DNA of 64,000 nucleotides from Lobosporangium transversale (Eukaryota; Mortierellomycota; Mortierellomycetes; Mortierellales; Mortierellaceae): the NCBI RefSeq assembly GCF_002105155.1, contig NW_019029026.1:186001-250000 (forward strand). The letters are read 5' to 3'. Made by a program: the position numbers and the translations under genes. Shown one piece after another: positions 12,548-24,126 of this stretch. The notes beneath the pieces are model-generated. The model worked only from the letters and a program-made list of their open reading frames with translations, was not told the DNA's origin and searched no databases. How positions within the stretch are numbered: position 1 is the first letter of the stretch; each line of letters opens with the position of its first letter.

Positions 12548-13845
12548 GTTAATATCTATCATTTTAAAGACAGGTAGAAGCATTATACCAAGTTTAAAAA
12601 AAAAAAAAAGAAAAAGAAAAATGAGAATAGTTTCTCTTGTCGTCAAGAAAGTGCTTTCTTGATGAGCTTTTCTTCATTTCTGCTCTTTTTTTTTTTTTTT
12701 TAATAATAATAATAATAATAAAAGAATAAAAAAAAACTTGTATTGTACACTTGGAAAAAAAAAAAAAAAAAACGTTTGGTTGTTGTTTTCGGGGGTCATG
12801 CTTCATGTTATTCTGATAAACACGAAGTAGTTTTTATATACAGCACAGAAGAGTCCTCACTAGAAGGTCATGAATAAATATATATATTATTTATATATAT
12901 ATTTGTCGCTCTTTTTTTAAATTGAATATTATACTTTTATTTTTGATACATTTCTACTGAAACTTATTCAAACTAAGTATAAATATTTGTTCTGGCTTTA
13001 CCCACGTAGTTGAAAGATCCCTTGGTGCCTGAAAATAATATATAAATAAACTATTGTACGCAAATATAACTCCTAGTTTTTATTTTATTCTTTATTTTTT
13101 ATTTTTTATTTTTTTATGGCTCTATATTTGCCTATATACTTCGCCCAATCAGACCCGTGCTTGATTAGATGACGTATAAACCATCAGAGTCTTTTATTGT
13201 CCTTCCGTTTTTTTTTTTTTTTTTTTTTTTTTTCATGTGACATACAACATTTGTAAGAGTTGAATTGGAGGTCGATCCTTTAACCTACATTATATGTATA
13301 TAAAAGAGACCACTGTTGATACCGCAAAAAGACTAAGAAAGGAAGAATACAACCACAAGTTTAGTAACTTAAAACCTCCCCCGTTAAATATCCGTTAATA
13401 ATCCAAGTGGTCTTTTTTTACGCGTAAAAAAGAGATCTGGTCCTTAAGGTGGTGCTTCATTTTTCACTAACACGCACAATAGATTTGACCATTCGGAAGG
13501 AATAACTAAAGCACCAAGGTAAAGAAAAAAAAAAAAAAAGAAAGTCTGTCTGTCATGACTTTTTTTTTTTTTTTTTTTTTTTGTCGTTGCTGATGCTGTT
13601 ATCCTTGTTATTTCAATAAGCGGTGCTTCGCGAATTATTGTAAAGTATGACACCGAAGATAACATGAAGAACGATCACACAGAAAGACTCGGAAGCTATA
13701 ATTATAATAAAATAACAAATTAAACATCCTACAATCGCCACAATAGACCCTTCATTGCCCAAACTTGTATAATACATCTATCAAAAGAGAACAAAAAGCG
13801 GGTAAGAAAAAAGGCGGTTAACAAAGACTTATCGAAGTTTTAAGG

Positions 13846-13876
<31 letters not shown>

Positions 13877-14021
13877 TACAAAAAGAACCTTGGGATCTTC
13901 TTTCTCCTCATCAAAAAGTTACTCGTCAAAACCCCAAACCCAAAGCCTACAACGCCAATAAAAAAAAAAAAACAAAAATCTCCCATTTGAACGCGCTCCA
14001 AAAGAAATACCAACATTTCCG
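12428..14021. other. Intergenic region after SOD
   Basis: This 1.6-kb AT-rich sequence has A tracts at 12515-12544 and 13845-13874, a T tract at 13208-13233, an (AAT)n run near 12702-12721 and a TA-rich patch at 12878-12902. No gene is seen. Confidence 0.6.
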
Positions 14022-17000
14022 ATGACAGAAACCAGGCGCCAAAAGGCCAAACGGGAAGAAGCTGCTGCCACTCAGGGACAGGGGCAGAGCAATTCCCCTT
14101 CTACTAATTCTATCGTTTCAACTACAGCTACTTCAGGAAATGACCCAATCCGAATCCAAGTCCTAGACCCAACACAAATCCCGATCCCAGTTGATGAAAC
14201 AAATCCAGCGGGTCTGAAGATTCCAACACCTCCACAAACTAATGTCCACACCCCTCGCACACAGACACCAGGCCTAACGGGGCATTCTAACGAATGCGAA
14301 GATACCGCTCCCACTGCAAGCTCTACCACTCAACAGTGTAGGGATAAAGGGAAAAATAAATCCGAAGTATCCCATGCCGCGCCTGTGACTCGTCCTCCGC
14401 GTGGTAGACCCTCTACCTCACGTTCGAACCTCTCGCCGCAAATAGAACCACAAGAGGGTACCATTACTCTTTATGTTGGAAACGCGAGCTCTTCCAAAAG
14501 CTATTCAAAAAAGAGAAAAATAACTCTTCAAGAAGATCATATTTCTACTACTGCAGGAAGAGATGCCGAAGGCAACAATCGCAGCTATAACAGCAATAAT
14601 GACGAACAGTCGCAACAGACGCAGCACCAACCCAGGCCTCAACACCTACAGAATGGTGGCTCTAGCTCCGCAAAGAAGCCTCGTTCAGACCCCTCTACCC
14701 TTGCCCCTACGGCTAGGACACATGGATACCGTGATATTGCGCCTTTCCCGTCGAATGTAGTGGACCCTAGAACCTCTGGGGATTATAAGCTTCCGCAGAG
14801 AGACCGTGATCATTTAAAGGGTTTAGGGCCCAGTTCTAGTTCTAGTTCTAGTTCTAACTCTGAGGACGAAAATATTGCGTCAAGGCCATTAAAAGGAATA
14901 GATGCGGCTGAAGCCCTCATTGAGTACCATAATGAAGAGCGTATCTTTGAGGATCGCAAGAGCTATGGCACAGCGTTTGGCGGAGAGCCAACTCTTCAGC
15001 AAAATTATGATCACGGCCAAGAACCCAGAAATAGTTCGGCCACAGAGGATCCAAGTTTTCATGAACTTGAGAGCCACTGCGGCTCATCTGTAGTTACCTA
15101 TTCTAATCCTAGTGTCGTTAGTTCTCAACTTGCAAGGAGCTCTTTGCGTTTTCCATATCCTGGAAATTGCTTTTGGGACCGGGGCGAAGAGATATTTAGA
15201 GCTCATATCCCTCATGAAGCTTTTCACGAGAATATTAATCATCTAGCTCATGTCTATGATTGGGGTTTCCAAAGAGGGGTTGCCACGCGTGGATTCCCTA
15301 GCGTCATATATACGGAGTTTATACCCGATCCTAACATATTAACTGTTGATCATGGACAAAATCAACGCCGTTATCCAAGGACCGGTCACCTTCGACTGGA
15401 TGAAAGAATTGTGGATTTAGTGGTGGCTATGCATCAGGCCTTATATGACAGAGGCTACCGTGATGGCCAACGAAGCGTTCGACCCAATGGACCTTCAGGG
15501 TCAATTGCTAACCCTTCTCCTCCTCCACCGCCACCCCATCGCCCTCATCCTCACCCGGATCGCCGCCATTATACCCCGAATATCTACCAACAGCCGCCCC
15601 ATCCTCATGCTTACGGTAGGCAGTCTCCGAAGCCTATGTATGACAATCGCTATCATTCTCAACAGAGTCACCAAAACTATCCCCACTCAAATGAGTATCC
15701 TCAAGAGATTTCTTCTCGACAGTATCCGTCACACAGTCCAGAAGGCCCTAGGCGGTCTTATTATCTACCTCAACAACAACAACAAGAACTACCTTCGATG
15801 GACCTACCTCCCTATAACCACCGACAGCCAACACCCTATCCATATTATGTAGCTGCGCCCTCCCATCAATCACAGCAGCAACAGCCAAGGTCAGACGATG
15901 GGATGTATACCTACCGAGGATCATCGTCACCTGAGCCCATATATCAACGATCGATGCAACGAGATCGTCCCATCCAAAGTGCTACACTCCCTGCAGCAAA
16001 TGTTGGACCATACCCAGGAGAAAGAGCCAGGGATGTGATCCAGAGCGACCCAACCAGGACTATGCCTCCGCTCACTGTGGTTACGCAGAATGTCCACGTG
16101 GGCGTGGATGGTACTAACGCTTCTGGAGGCTATCAAAGACTTGATTACAATACTGATTCCCCCTGCCACCGTTACTACGGCAGACCCCAACATCAGCAGC
16201 AAGATCAAGGTCGATGGCAACAGCAAATATTGTCACCAATGGGCTCTGAATACACTGCCGAATTGGACGCGGCTACTGAAGATGAGGAAAACGACTATTT
16301 ACCACATGCAAGGGAAGAAACTCCATGGCCACAAAGTGACAATGTGCCAATGAATCCTCTACGTATTGGTAATGGCAATGAAGAGGAGACGTTGTATATG
16401 ATCGAGGAGGATATTGAGAACCTGGAATGGGCGTTACAGAATGTAAAGAAGCAAGAGCAGCAGCGGCGGCGGCAGGAAGTACAAATACAGAGGCAGAGAG
16501 ATGGAGAAGGGCCTTCAACCTCCACTAACAGCTTTCTCGGCCATCAACCACAAGTATCTCACCAAGTTCCTATGGTTTCTACTACTGATATGCCTAGCTC
16601 TAATATCAATTCATTGCCATCGTCATCATCATCGACATTTCAGCCTAGAGACACGTCTTCACAAGCACCCAAGTCATTGAGCTTTATCCATCAAGGAGTA
16701 GGGGAAGCCAGAGGGACAGGAGCAGGAGATGGAAGAGATGGAGAAAGGGGAATGGACGTAAGCACAACGTCGGTAGCAGGACATGCACGGGAAAAGAAGA
16801 TTAGAAATAAGTTTGTAAACTCATTTCAAGCTTCGTACGTACACAGCAGCAACAACAGTGGCAGTAGCTCTAGACGTAGCGGCGGCGGAGGAAGTATGAC
16901 CCACAGAATGAACAACAATGCTGCTGCTACAACTAGTGTTGCGAGTAATGGCGCTGTTTGCGCTACAAGTGTTGCTGAGAAGTCATCAGACAGCCTTAGT

Positions 17001-17393
17001 ATTACTACGACTGCTACTGCTACTGGCACTACCATCGCTGTTAGTACTGACGTTGTTGGAGCTAGAACGATGAATGATGTTCGCTATCGTCCCTACCCAA
17101 AGGCTAAAAAGTCCTCACCTAAGAAGACGCCCAAGCCATCGTCTCTACGTAGCGAGGCTACTCAACAGAGCATGAATAAGGATATTGCTATTCAGAGTCA
17201 AGGTCAGAACCAAAACCAGGACCAAGACCAGGACCAAACTCTGAAGAGAGCGATATTATCGGAAGAATCAGGTGGGGGTGAGGCAGTCAAGAAAGAACGT
17301 GAGGCCAGTGCAGAAGAAGGAGAAGAAAAGAATGAAGCCAAAGAAGGAGGAAAAAAGAATGAAGTCGGAGAAGATTGTAGTAGTAAGAAGTAG
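14022..17393 (+). CDS. Large disordered protein of unknown function
   Basis: A single uninterrupted frame encodes 1123 residues, unusual among intron-rich neighbours. Most of it is low complexity: Ser/Thr/Gln-rich N-terminus, runs of Ser (residues 270-280), Pro- and His-rich segment (residues 500-640) with QQQ tracts, Asn/Ser/Thr-rich tail, and a Lys/Glu-rich C-terminus. One stretch of about 110 residues looks folded, near residues 372-490. It starts with LRFPYPGNCFWDRGEEIF and continues through HIPHEAFHENINHLAHVYDW and LDERIVDLVVAMHQALYDRG; it is rich in aromatic residues and almost free of simple sequence. I do not recognise this core. A short acidic coiled-coil-like segment (EEDIENLEWALQNVKKQEQQ) lies near residue 795. 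Basic patches such as KKRK suggest nuclear location, which is inference. The start is the first ATG after an A tract. It is convergent with RXT2, with stop codons 274 nt apart. Confidence 0.8.
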   Translation: MTETRRQKAKREEAAATQGQGQSNSPSTNSIVSTTATSGNDPIRIQVLDPTQIPIPVDETNPAGLKIPTPPQTNVHTPRTQTPGLTGHSNECEDTAPTASSTTQQCRDKGKNKSEVSHAAPVTRPPRGRPSTSRSNLSPQIEPQEGTITLYVGNASSSKSYSKKRKITLQEDHISTTAGRDAEGNNRSYNSNNDEQSQQTQHQPRPQHLQNGGSSSAKKPRSDPSTLAPTARTHGYRDIAPFPSNVVDPRTSGDYKLPQRDRDHLKGLGPSSSSSSSSNSEDENIASRPLKGIDAAEALIEYHNEERIFEDRKSYGTAFGGEPTLQQNYDHGQEPRNSSATEDPSFHELESHCGSSVVTYSNPSVVSSQLARSSLRFPYPGNCFWDRGEEIFRAHIPHEAFHENINHLAHVYDWGFQRGVATRGFPSVIYTEFIPDPNILTVDHGQNQRRYPRTGHLRLDERIVDLVVAMHQALYDRGYRDGQRSVRPNGPSGSIANPSPPPPPPHRPHPHPDRRHYTPNIYQQPPHPHAYGRQSPKPMYDNRYHSQQSHQNYPHSNEYPQEISSRQYPSHSPEGPRRSYYLPQQQQQELPSMDLPPYNHRQPTPYPYYVAAPSHQSQQQQPRSDDGMYTYRGSSSPEPIYQRSMQRDRPIQSATLPAANVGPYPGERARDVIQSDPTRTMPPLTVVTQNVHVGVDGTNASGGYQRLDYNTDSPCHRYYGRPQHQQQDQGRWQQQILSPMGSEYTAELDAATEDEENDYLPHAREETPWPQSDNVPMNPLRIGNGNEEETLYMIEEDIENLEWALQNVKKQEQQRRRQEVQIQRQRDGEGPSTSTNSFLGHQPQVSHQVPMVSTTDMPSSNINSLPSSSSSTFQPRDTSSQAPKSLSFIHQGVGEARGTGAGDGRDGERGMDVSTTSVAGHAREKKIRNKFVNSFQASYVHSSNNSGSSSRRSGGGGSMTHRMNNNAAATTSVASNGAVCATSVAEKSSDSLSITTTATATGTTIAVSTDVVGARTMNDVRYRPYPKAKKSSPKKTPKPSSLRSEATQQSMNKDIAIQSQGQNQNQDQDQDQTLKRAILSEESGGGEAVKKEREASAEEGEEKNEAKEGGKKNEVGEDCSSKK

Positions 17394-17667
17394 GATATCG
17401 ATACTATCATCGACTAGCAGAGGCAGAGACAGCAGGACGAGATTGAGGTATAGCCAATGAGAGAGATATCGAGCGTGAAGCTTGAAGTGGCTGACTTGAA
17501 AGTTACAAGCTTTCATTTTTTAAGGCTTAGTTTTTTTCTTTTTTCTTTTTTCTTTTTCTTTTCTTTTTTTTTTTTTTTTTTTTTTTTTTTTCAAATAAAA
17601 TAGTAAGCCATTTCTCTCTTCTTTTTTACTTTATTTTTTTATTTCATCTAACTTTCATTTTAAAATA

Positions 17668-19094
17668 CTAGTGGTCCCGTGTGGTCTTGGGATGCATTCG
17701 ACGCCGCATTCGTTCACGCTTTTCCTTGAGTTTTTTCCATAATCGCTTCTTTTGCTTAGAAACATGATTGACCGCATCTCGACTCTCGTTCAACAGATCA
17801 ATATATTGGTTACTGCAGTTGATATTTTCCTAAACGATGTTGGAAATCAATGAAGAGGATCGTAAAATAAATGAGAAAACATGTCAAAAGCCGAGAGAAG
17901 GAGAGACTACTAAAAGACTTCAGAGATCATTACCATAAGTAGAGAAAGAGTCTTTTGGACCTGTTCCCGATCCTCTCCGTTCTTCTTCCACTCCTTGTTT
18001 CCATTAATAAATTCTGCTTGGTCTGGCATTCCCCTTAGAGCCGTGGAGCAACCCTCGCCCATACCGTAGCCTAATTGTGGATAAAGTGGATCGTCTCCTT
18101 GGAGGATCAAGGCCACACGACTCATCATTTTGTTGACAGCCTTCTCGCGTTCAATCATGGCCATGGCATGAACAGCCATGATCTGTAGCTGAGGACTCTG
18201 AAAGATTTTTCTCAATTGAGGTCTTTGTAAAATTTCGGTTGAGGATTCAAGAGGCGATAAGAGTTCATTGATTTTGATACCCGCATAGGGGTTTTCATCA
18301 TCCGAGAGCGCATCTTCTGCATGACCGTTCTCATCTACACCATAGGATGAACTTGACGTGGGTCGAATTTGGATCACTTCACGTTTACTGATGGCAGCAG
18401 CTAATTTAGATCCTGGTTGTATAGTTGTTCCTAATATGCCGTTCATGATGGAGGATGTTCCTGCTCCTGCTCCTAATCCTGATCCTGGTCCCGGTCCTGT
18501 CCCTACTACTACTCCTGAGGCAGCGAGGGAGCGTCTAAAGTTGGATCGAATCTCTTCCTCATTGGTATTATCGTCCAAAGATTTTGGATTGTTATTGTTG
18601 CTGTAGTTGCTGTTAATTCCACGCAAGTCAGGAATGTGGAGCCTACAACCTCCTGTAGTTGGGTTGGGTTTACGTTTGAGTTTATTGCCTCGGTTATGCG
18701 GCACGAAGCCAATTTCTTCTTCGTCCGAGCTTTCCTCCCTGACTTTTCTCGCCCCTGCAAAAAAAAAAAAAAGTAAAAAGTTAGTCTTTTTTTTTTTTTT
18801 TTTTTTTTTTTTTTGATTTTGCAACTTCTCGTAAGTGAAATGACAAACACATACTTGATGTAGGAATGGGAGCTAGGACCGGTGCTTCTGTGTAAGGTAT
18901 CGCTCTGCTTTTTTAATAAAGTAAAAATAAAAATAATAAAAATATTGCTTATTTTAGTAAAAGGAACAGTGGCAGAAAAGGAATTCGAATGCATCAGCCT
19001 GAAAATTCTAGAAATGAATCAGATTTATAAAGAAAAATAAAAATAAAAAAAACCTTTTGGCATGTTTGATTGTCATCAAGTGGTCAGTCTCCAT
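17668..19094 (-). CDS. RXT2: Rxt2-like subunit of the Rpd3L histone deacetylase complex
   Basis: Rxt2 is a structural subunit of the large Rpd3/Sin3 deacetylase complex that represses transcription. Four exons on the minus strand (19094-19054, 18904-18855, 18754-17934, 17829-17668) keep frame and encode 357 residues. Family evidence: an acidic segment followed by NRGNKLKRK, the conserved Rxt2 N-terminal motif; then NPYAGIKINELLSPLE, the repeated hydrophobic stretch LRKIFQSPQL, a helix with IEREKAVNKMMSRVALILQ and the conserved GDDPLYPQL. These form the RXT2_N domain at about residues 205-285. The C-terminal exon is a basic helix (SKQKKRLWKKLKEKRERMRR). A Gly/Pro spacer (GPGPGSGLGAGAG) lies between the motifs. 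The first intron has a weak donor (GTTTTT), so the first 13 residues (METDHLMTIKHAK) are less certain than the rest. Confidence 0.82.
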
Positions 19095-19623
19095 GATTGG
19101 GAGCGTGTAGAATGGGTGATATTATGTGAATTATTTACAGATGACCAACAATCAGTGATTAAAAATAAAAAAATAAAAAAATTAAAACGCTTTAAATATG
19201 ATGGATAAAAAAAAAAAGAGAGAGAGAAAGAGAGAGAGAGAGAAAGAGAGAAAGTAAGAGAGAGAGAGAGAGAGAAATACAAAAAGGGAAAGAGACTTGC
19301 GGTCAAGAAAGAGTAAGTGTGTGTGCGTGAACAAGAAGTTGTGGATGCATGCAGAGACGAAGAGGAAGAAAAAGATTTGTCTGTCCAGTGTGACTGCGCG
19401 TAGAAAGTAAAGCTCACTGTAGTCCCCAGAAAGGAGTCGGTGTAAGAACGTGGTCTCAGCAAAGAACTAAACCTTTATTTTCTCTCTCTCTCTGTTCTCT
19501 TTCTCTTTCTCTTTCTCTTTACACTTCTTTTGTTCACACACGTAACACGTATCATTGCTCCTATCACCTATCAATCAATCACTAACAACCTCCATTCAAT
19601 ACTCTAATATCCATTTTTGAGTC
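19095..19623. promoter_or_regulatory. Divergent promoter region, RXT2 / CaM kinase
   Basis: This 529-bp spacer between divergent start codons contains a long GA/AG microsatellite (19200-19277) and a CTTTCT tract (19476-19520) just ahead of the kinase start. Open frames across the microsatellite are artefacts of the repeat. Confidence 0.5.
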
Positions 19624-20553
19624 ATGTCTGCTACCTCTACTCCTGCCATTGTGCCTTGTCGGTACAAAACTGGCAAGACCCTGGGTCAGGGCACCTATGC
19701 TGTCGTCAAGGGTACTGATAGCTGCTTCTCTTTGCTCTTACATTCCATCTTAATCTGTCTTCATCATTATCTCTCTTTTGCTTTTAACGAATAGTCCTCT
19801 CATACAAAACTTTTTTTTTTATTATTTTCATTGCTCGTTCGGGATTACAACCCAAATCTAAATCCATATCCATATCCATATCCATATCCATATCCATATC
19901 CATATCCATATCCATATCCATATCCATATCCATATCCGTATCCATATCCAAAGAGGCTGTCCATGTAAAGTTATTTCGATCGTTACTGAATCTTTTATGA
20001 GAAATAATCTGTTTTTGTTGTCCAGGAACAGCTGCAACGATGAGTGGTTGAGTGACTAATCTGACGGCCCTTGGGATTATTATTTTCTCACCCTTTTTCA
20101 AACAAATTTATGCTCAAAGATTGAGACTGGAAAAAGATATGCTGTCAAGGTGATCAACAAGAAACTGATGGAAGGCAAAGAACACATGATCCGCAATGAG
20201 ATTGCTGTCCTTCGTCGCATCTCCATTGGTCATGCCAACATTCTGACCCTCGTGGACTTTTTTGAGACCATGAACAACCGTGAGTTTATTTTTATTATTG
20301 TTATTGTCAATTTGTCTTTAAACTATTTTTTTTTTTTTTGTTTCCTTGATGTTCCTCATGATACAAAGGGTCTAACGCGTCTATGTTGTTTACTTTTTCT
20401 AGTTTACCTGGTCACAGATTTGGCTGAGGGTGGTGAGTTGTTTGATCGAATTTGCAGAAAGGGTAACTACTATGAGCATGATGCTGCCAACTTGGTCAGG
20501 ACCATCTGTAGTGCCGTGGCCTATCTGCACGAGCAAGGAATTGTTCACCGAGG

Positions 20554-20584
<31 letters not shown>

Positions 20585-22407
20585 TGAAAATAAATTTTGG
20601 CTAATGTGAAGGAATATACTTGAATACAAGGAGACAGGTTAAAAAAATGATAAAGAAAAACAATACGATTTGTGGTGGTCTATTCTACCCTGGCATTACT
20701 ATGTCTTCCACTGATTGCTCTCAGGTTGTGCTCATAGAGCCGTGGCGTCATCACTAATTTACGCCATCATAAAGCACCATGACCATGTCTCTTTATTCCC
20801 TTTTTTTTTTCTGATTGTCAGTTAGCCGCTGTTACTTTTTTCCTGGGAAAGCAAACATGGGGTTGTAAAAAGAGAGCTTGGTTCAATGAAACACAATGGA
20901 CGTGAGGAAAGACATCAATAGGAAGTAATGATGGAAGAGAGCCCTGCGATTTAGTTTCGCGTGGATATGGTTCGAGGACGGGGCACGAGTAAAAAAAAAA
21001 AAAAAAAAAAAAACAACAAAACAAAACAAAACAAGACAAACTAACTGTCCTGGTTCATTTCTGTTCTTATACTTGTTCTTTTTCACTTGATTGCTCCATT
21101 GATATGAACTGGATACTCATGGCTACTAGATTTGAAGGTAAGAAAATTCCTATTTGTAAAAGGATTCCCATCAGATGTTAAGTATAGAAAAAACTCCTCG
21201 GAAGAATTTTTTCTATTTGTTTGTTCCATTTTATTTTATTAATGTAGCTGGGCTTTGCTTTTGCTATCATATATTGTTGGCTTCCGTATTTTCCTGTCTC
21301 ATTTGAATCGACTATTCTCTCTAACTCTCGACGAGCATATTTGCCATCTTTCTTTGGCTACTACTTCCTTTCCCCCCTTTTTACGCTTTCCCCCTTTTCT
21401 TATTTGATATGTCGTTGATATGATCGTTGATTGACCTTTTTATTCTGTTTCTATCGACTTGCCCTTGATATATTGTTCGGCAAACCTTGCGCACAGCCCG
21501 AAAATTTGCTTTTCAAAACAGCAGCAGAGGACAGTGAGCTTCTCATCGCTGACTTTGGGCTTTCAAGGATCATTGATCAGGAAAAGTTTCATTTACTGAC
21601 CACAACCTGTGGAACTCCAGGATATATGGTAAATATTTTTTTCTTTTATTTATTTTATTACTTTGTCAACTTCAATGTGCTTGCGCCATGCAGAATTCTT
21701 AAAATGAAAGCGGTTGGATTTTCAATACTCTATTTGGTATTTTTTTTAGGCTCCCGAAATTTTCCAAAAATCTGGCCATGGCAAACCTGTGGATATGTGG
21801 GCTTTGGGCGTAATCACATACTTCTTACTCTGTGGTTACACACCATTTGACCGTCAGAACAGTATGGACGAGATGCATGCCATCCTTCATGCCGAGTACC
21901 AGTTCAGTCCTGTTGAATACTGGCAGGGTGTTTCTGAAACGGGTATGTATTGCTTTATTTTAATACCATTGCATATTTCACTTGCATCAGTAAATGACCC
22001 AGCTATTGTAGGCCAAAAAAAAAAAAAATAAAAAAAATAATAATAATAATAATAACGGTCTGAGATCACTTTAAAAAATAGCCAAGTCCTTTATCAATGG
22101 CTTATTAACAGTGGACCCTAGTCGCCGGATGACAGCACAGGAGGCATTGAATCATCCATGGTTGGCGCTGTCTGCGATTCATCACCAGGAAACTCAGCAA
22201 CAACAACAGCAGGATCAGGAAATGGAGGGCGTAGCACCTCATGACTTGCTACCATCGATGATGTCGGCACGTACAAAGTTCCGCCATGTAGTGGGCGCAG
22301 TCAAAGCACTCAACAAGATGGGTGGCAAGCGTCATGAAGACTTGCGAGCAATTCATGCTGAGGATGTGTCTCATGTAATCCATCAGGGAGACGTGGATAT
22401 GGTCTAA
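19624..22407 (+). CDS. CMK1: Calcium/calmodulin-dependent protein kinase (CaMK1 type)
   Basis: Eight exons are joined in phase: 19624-19711, 19954-19964 (11 nt), 20120-20279, 20403-20552, 21130-21137 (8 nt), 21497-21628, 21750-21942 and 22082-22407, giving 355 residues. The kinase domain shows the Gly loop GQGTYAVVKE, catalytic lysine K43 (YAVKV), HRDLKPEN with D137, D158-F-G, the activation segment TTTCGTPGYM, A184-P-E, DMWALGVITYFLLCGYTPF and RRMTAQEALNHPW. After the kinase core comes TKFRHVVGAVKALNKM, a basic amphipathic helix of the type that binds calmodulin and autoinhibits CaMKs. TTTCGTPGY carries the threonine phosphorylated by CaMKK in relatives. The protein should act as a cytosolic Ca2+ signalling kinase. 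Two micro-exons are needed: EAVH follows the Gly loop, and D-L-K of the catalytic loop comes from 8 bases. Without them the motif would be broken. Intron 4 begins with GT followed by a 27-base A tract. Confidence 0.93.
19863..19950. repeat. (CCATAT)n hexanucleotide tract in kinase intron 1
   Basis: About 14-15 copies of a 6-base unit, with one CCGTAT variant, end three bases before the splice acceptor of the 11-nt micro-exon. On the minus strand it reads as a Met-Asp repeat frame, which is an artefact. Confidence 0.9.
19954..19964 (+). other. 11-nt micro-exon of the CaM kinase
   Basis: AGGCTGTCCAT lies between an AG acceptor and a GTAAAG donor. It restores E-A-V-H between TYAVVK and IETGKRYAVK, the sequence expected in CaMK1 kinases, and corrects the phase (1 to 0). 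Confidence 0.85.
21130..21137 (+). other. 8-nt micro-exon of the CaM kinase (catalytic loop)
   Basis: ATTTGAAG lies between TAG and GTAAGA. Joined to the preceding CACCGAG and the following CCCGAAAAT it yields H-R-D-L-K-P-E-N, the invariant catalytic loop. The flanking introns are 577 and 359 nt. Confidence 0.88.
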
Positions 22408-22443
22408 GAATGAAAGAAGAATATAATAACTATCAAAAGAAGG

Positions 22444-22475
<32 letters not shown>

Positions 22476-23419
22476 CTTTCTTAGATTGAAGGAGGATAAG
22501 ATGTATTGCACTGAAAGAAGCAAATTATGACTGATTGATGAAATGTAGACACATTCACTCATACACGCGAATAGAAAATGATTTGTAAGAAAGAACGTAT
22601 TTGGGATGGGTGGATGAGTAGAAGAGGAGAAAGCCATCCATGAGGTGTGAAGGAAGTTTTATCTGACAGGATTAAATCTGATGAAGGAGGAAAGAAAGAA
22701 AAGAACCCTTGCATGCGTGTGGATGCATGGGGCAATTTCATTGTGGGATATATATATGACATGAAAAGTGTACGAACATGAATTATAGAGAGTTTTCATG
22801 ATTGCTCAATATCTTCAAATGCGGCGATGTGGAGAGATAAAAATGTGGGTGGAATGCTCTCTCTCTCTTTCGCTCTCTCGCTTTCACATTCTCGTTCACT
22901 TTTTTCAATCTTTTTTTTATTTTTCGGTCATCGTCAGTTTGTTAGGCTAGCTGGTTTTTTTTTTTTTTTTTCTTTTTAAAGCAAAAGATTGAGCATTGAT
23001 TGCATTGGAGGCGGAGGTGTATGTTCAAAGCGAAATGCTGTTGAACCCTAATTGTTTTTTTCCTCTGTTCTCCTGTTAGTGGTCGTATTATTAGCCTTTT
23101 GTTTTCTTTCTTTTTTTTCCTCATTCTCTCATCATCCCACGCTTTTTTTTTTTTTTTTTTTTTTTTCTTCCTCTTCATCCTTACTAGTCAATCTACCGCA
23201 CTACTTCCATCACCTTCCCTTTCACTTTCTCCTGTGTGTGTAGCATGTGTGCCATTTAGACCACATTTCCTCTTCCACTCATTCTTAATCTTTAAATCTT
23301 TTTTTTTTTTTTTTTTTTTTACTTTTCATTTCTTATACAAATATATATATATCAACATCAACTCTATTGACTATTATATTTAGTCAAACTAATATTTTAA
23401 TAGAAAAAACAAACAAGCA
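22408..23419. other. Intergenic region, CaM kinase to first RasGEF
   Basis: This 1.0-kb region holds A/T tracts at 22443-22472, 22957-22972, 23143-23166 and 23300-23320 and a CT patch near 22858-22890. It is the 3' region of the kinase and the promoter/leader of the RasGEF. No gene is seen. Confidence 0.6.
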
Positions 23420-24092
23420 ATGGTGCCTGAAGAGAGTGCTGATATTCAGGTCCTGGTCAGGGCAATGTATGACTATGAATCCGAGGATAGCACCAACCTG
23501 AGTTTTAAAAAAGATGATGTGATCCAGGTTTTAGCCCAACTTGAATCTGGATGGTGGGCAGGTCATTGTGATGGTCGACAAGGTTGGTTCCCTTCTAACT
23601 ATGTCCAAGTTTTGGGGGAAGAAGACCTTGATAGCCAGGAGGAGGATGTAGAAGACCAAGATGACCTAGATGTAAGTATCTTTTTAAAATACCCTCAAAT
23701 GACCAAAGGATACATTGAATGCCATTAGACTCTTTTTTATATGACAAATCAACCAAAGCAACCATCGACAAAAAGAACCCTCTCTTTCTTTTTACTCTTT
23801 GTCTTTTGTCAGTAACGTACGTCGTACGGGCAATAAACACACAAATCAAACAGAGCATTGATTTTCCGTCTTCCATGCACATGTACATCGAACCACATTT
23901 TTCACATTCAACACAACGGCATTTGTTATAAGAAATTTATTTTTTATTTTCTCTATTTTACTTTTGCTCAGTACCGCAGGCTCATCTTGTGGAATTGAGG
24001 CGCGTCGGATGCAATGCCTCTATCCACTGGGGTTATTGAGTCCAACCCCTTTCTCTCTTTTTCTCTTTTCTCTCTCTATCTGCTCAATGAAG

Positions 24093-24126
<34 letters not shown>

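Noticed and set aside
14395-14435. B-box-like GGTTCGAAC sequence suggesting a tRNA
   Set aside because: It lies within the disordered-protein coding frame and no cloverleaf can be drawn around it.
18509-18994. 161-residue minus-strand frame overlapping RXT2
   Set aside because: It reads introns 1 and 2 and shifted exons of RXT2; the lysine run is an intronic A tract.
19784-20101. Minus-strand frame with a long Met-Asp repeat
   Set aside because: It is the reverse reading of the (CCATAT)n array inside the kinase intron, with no start context or conserved flanks.
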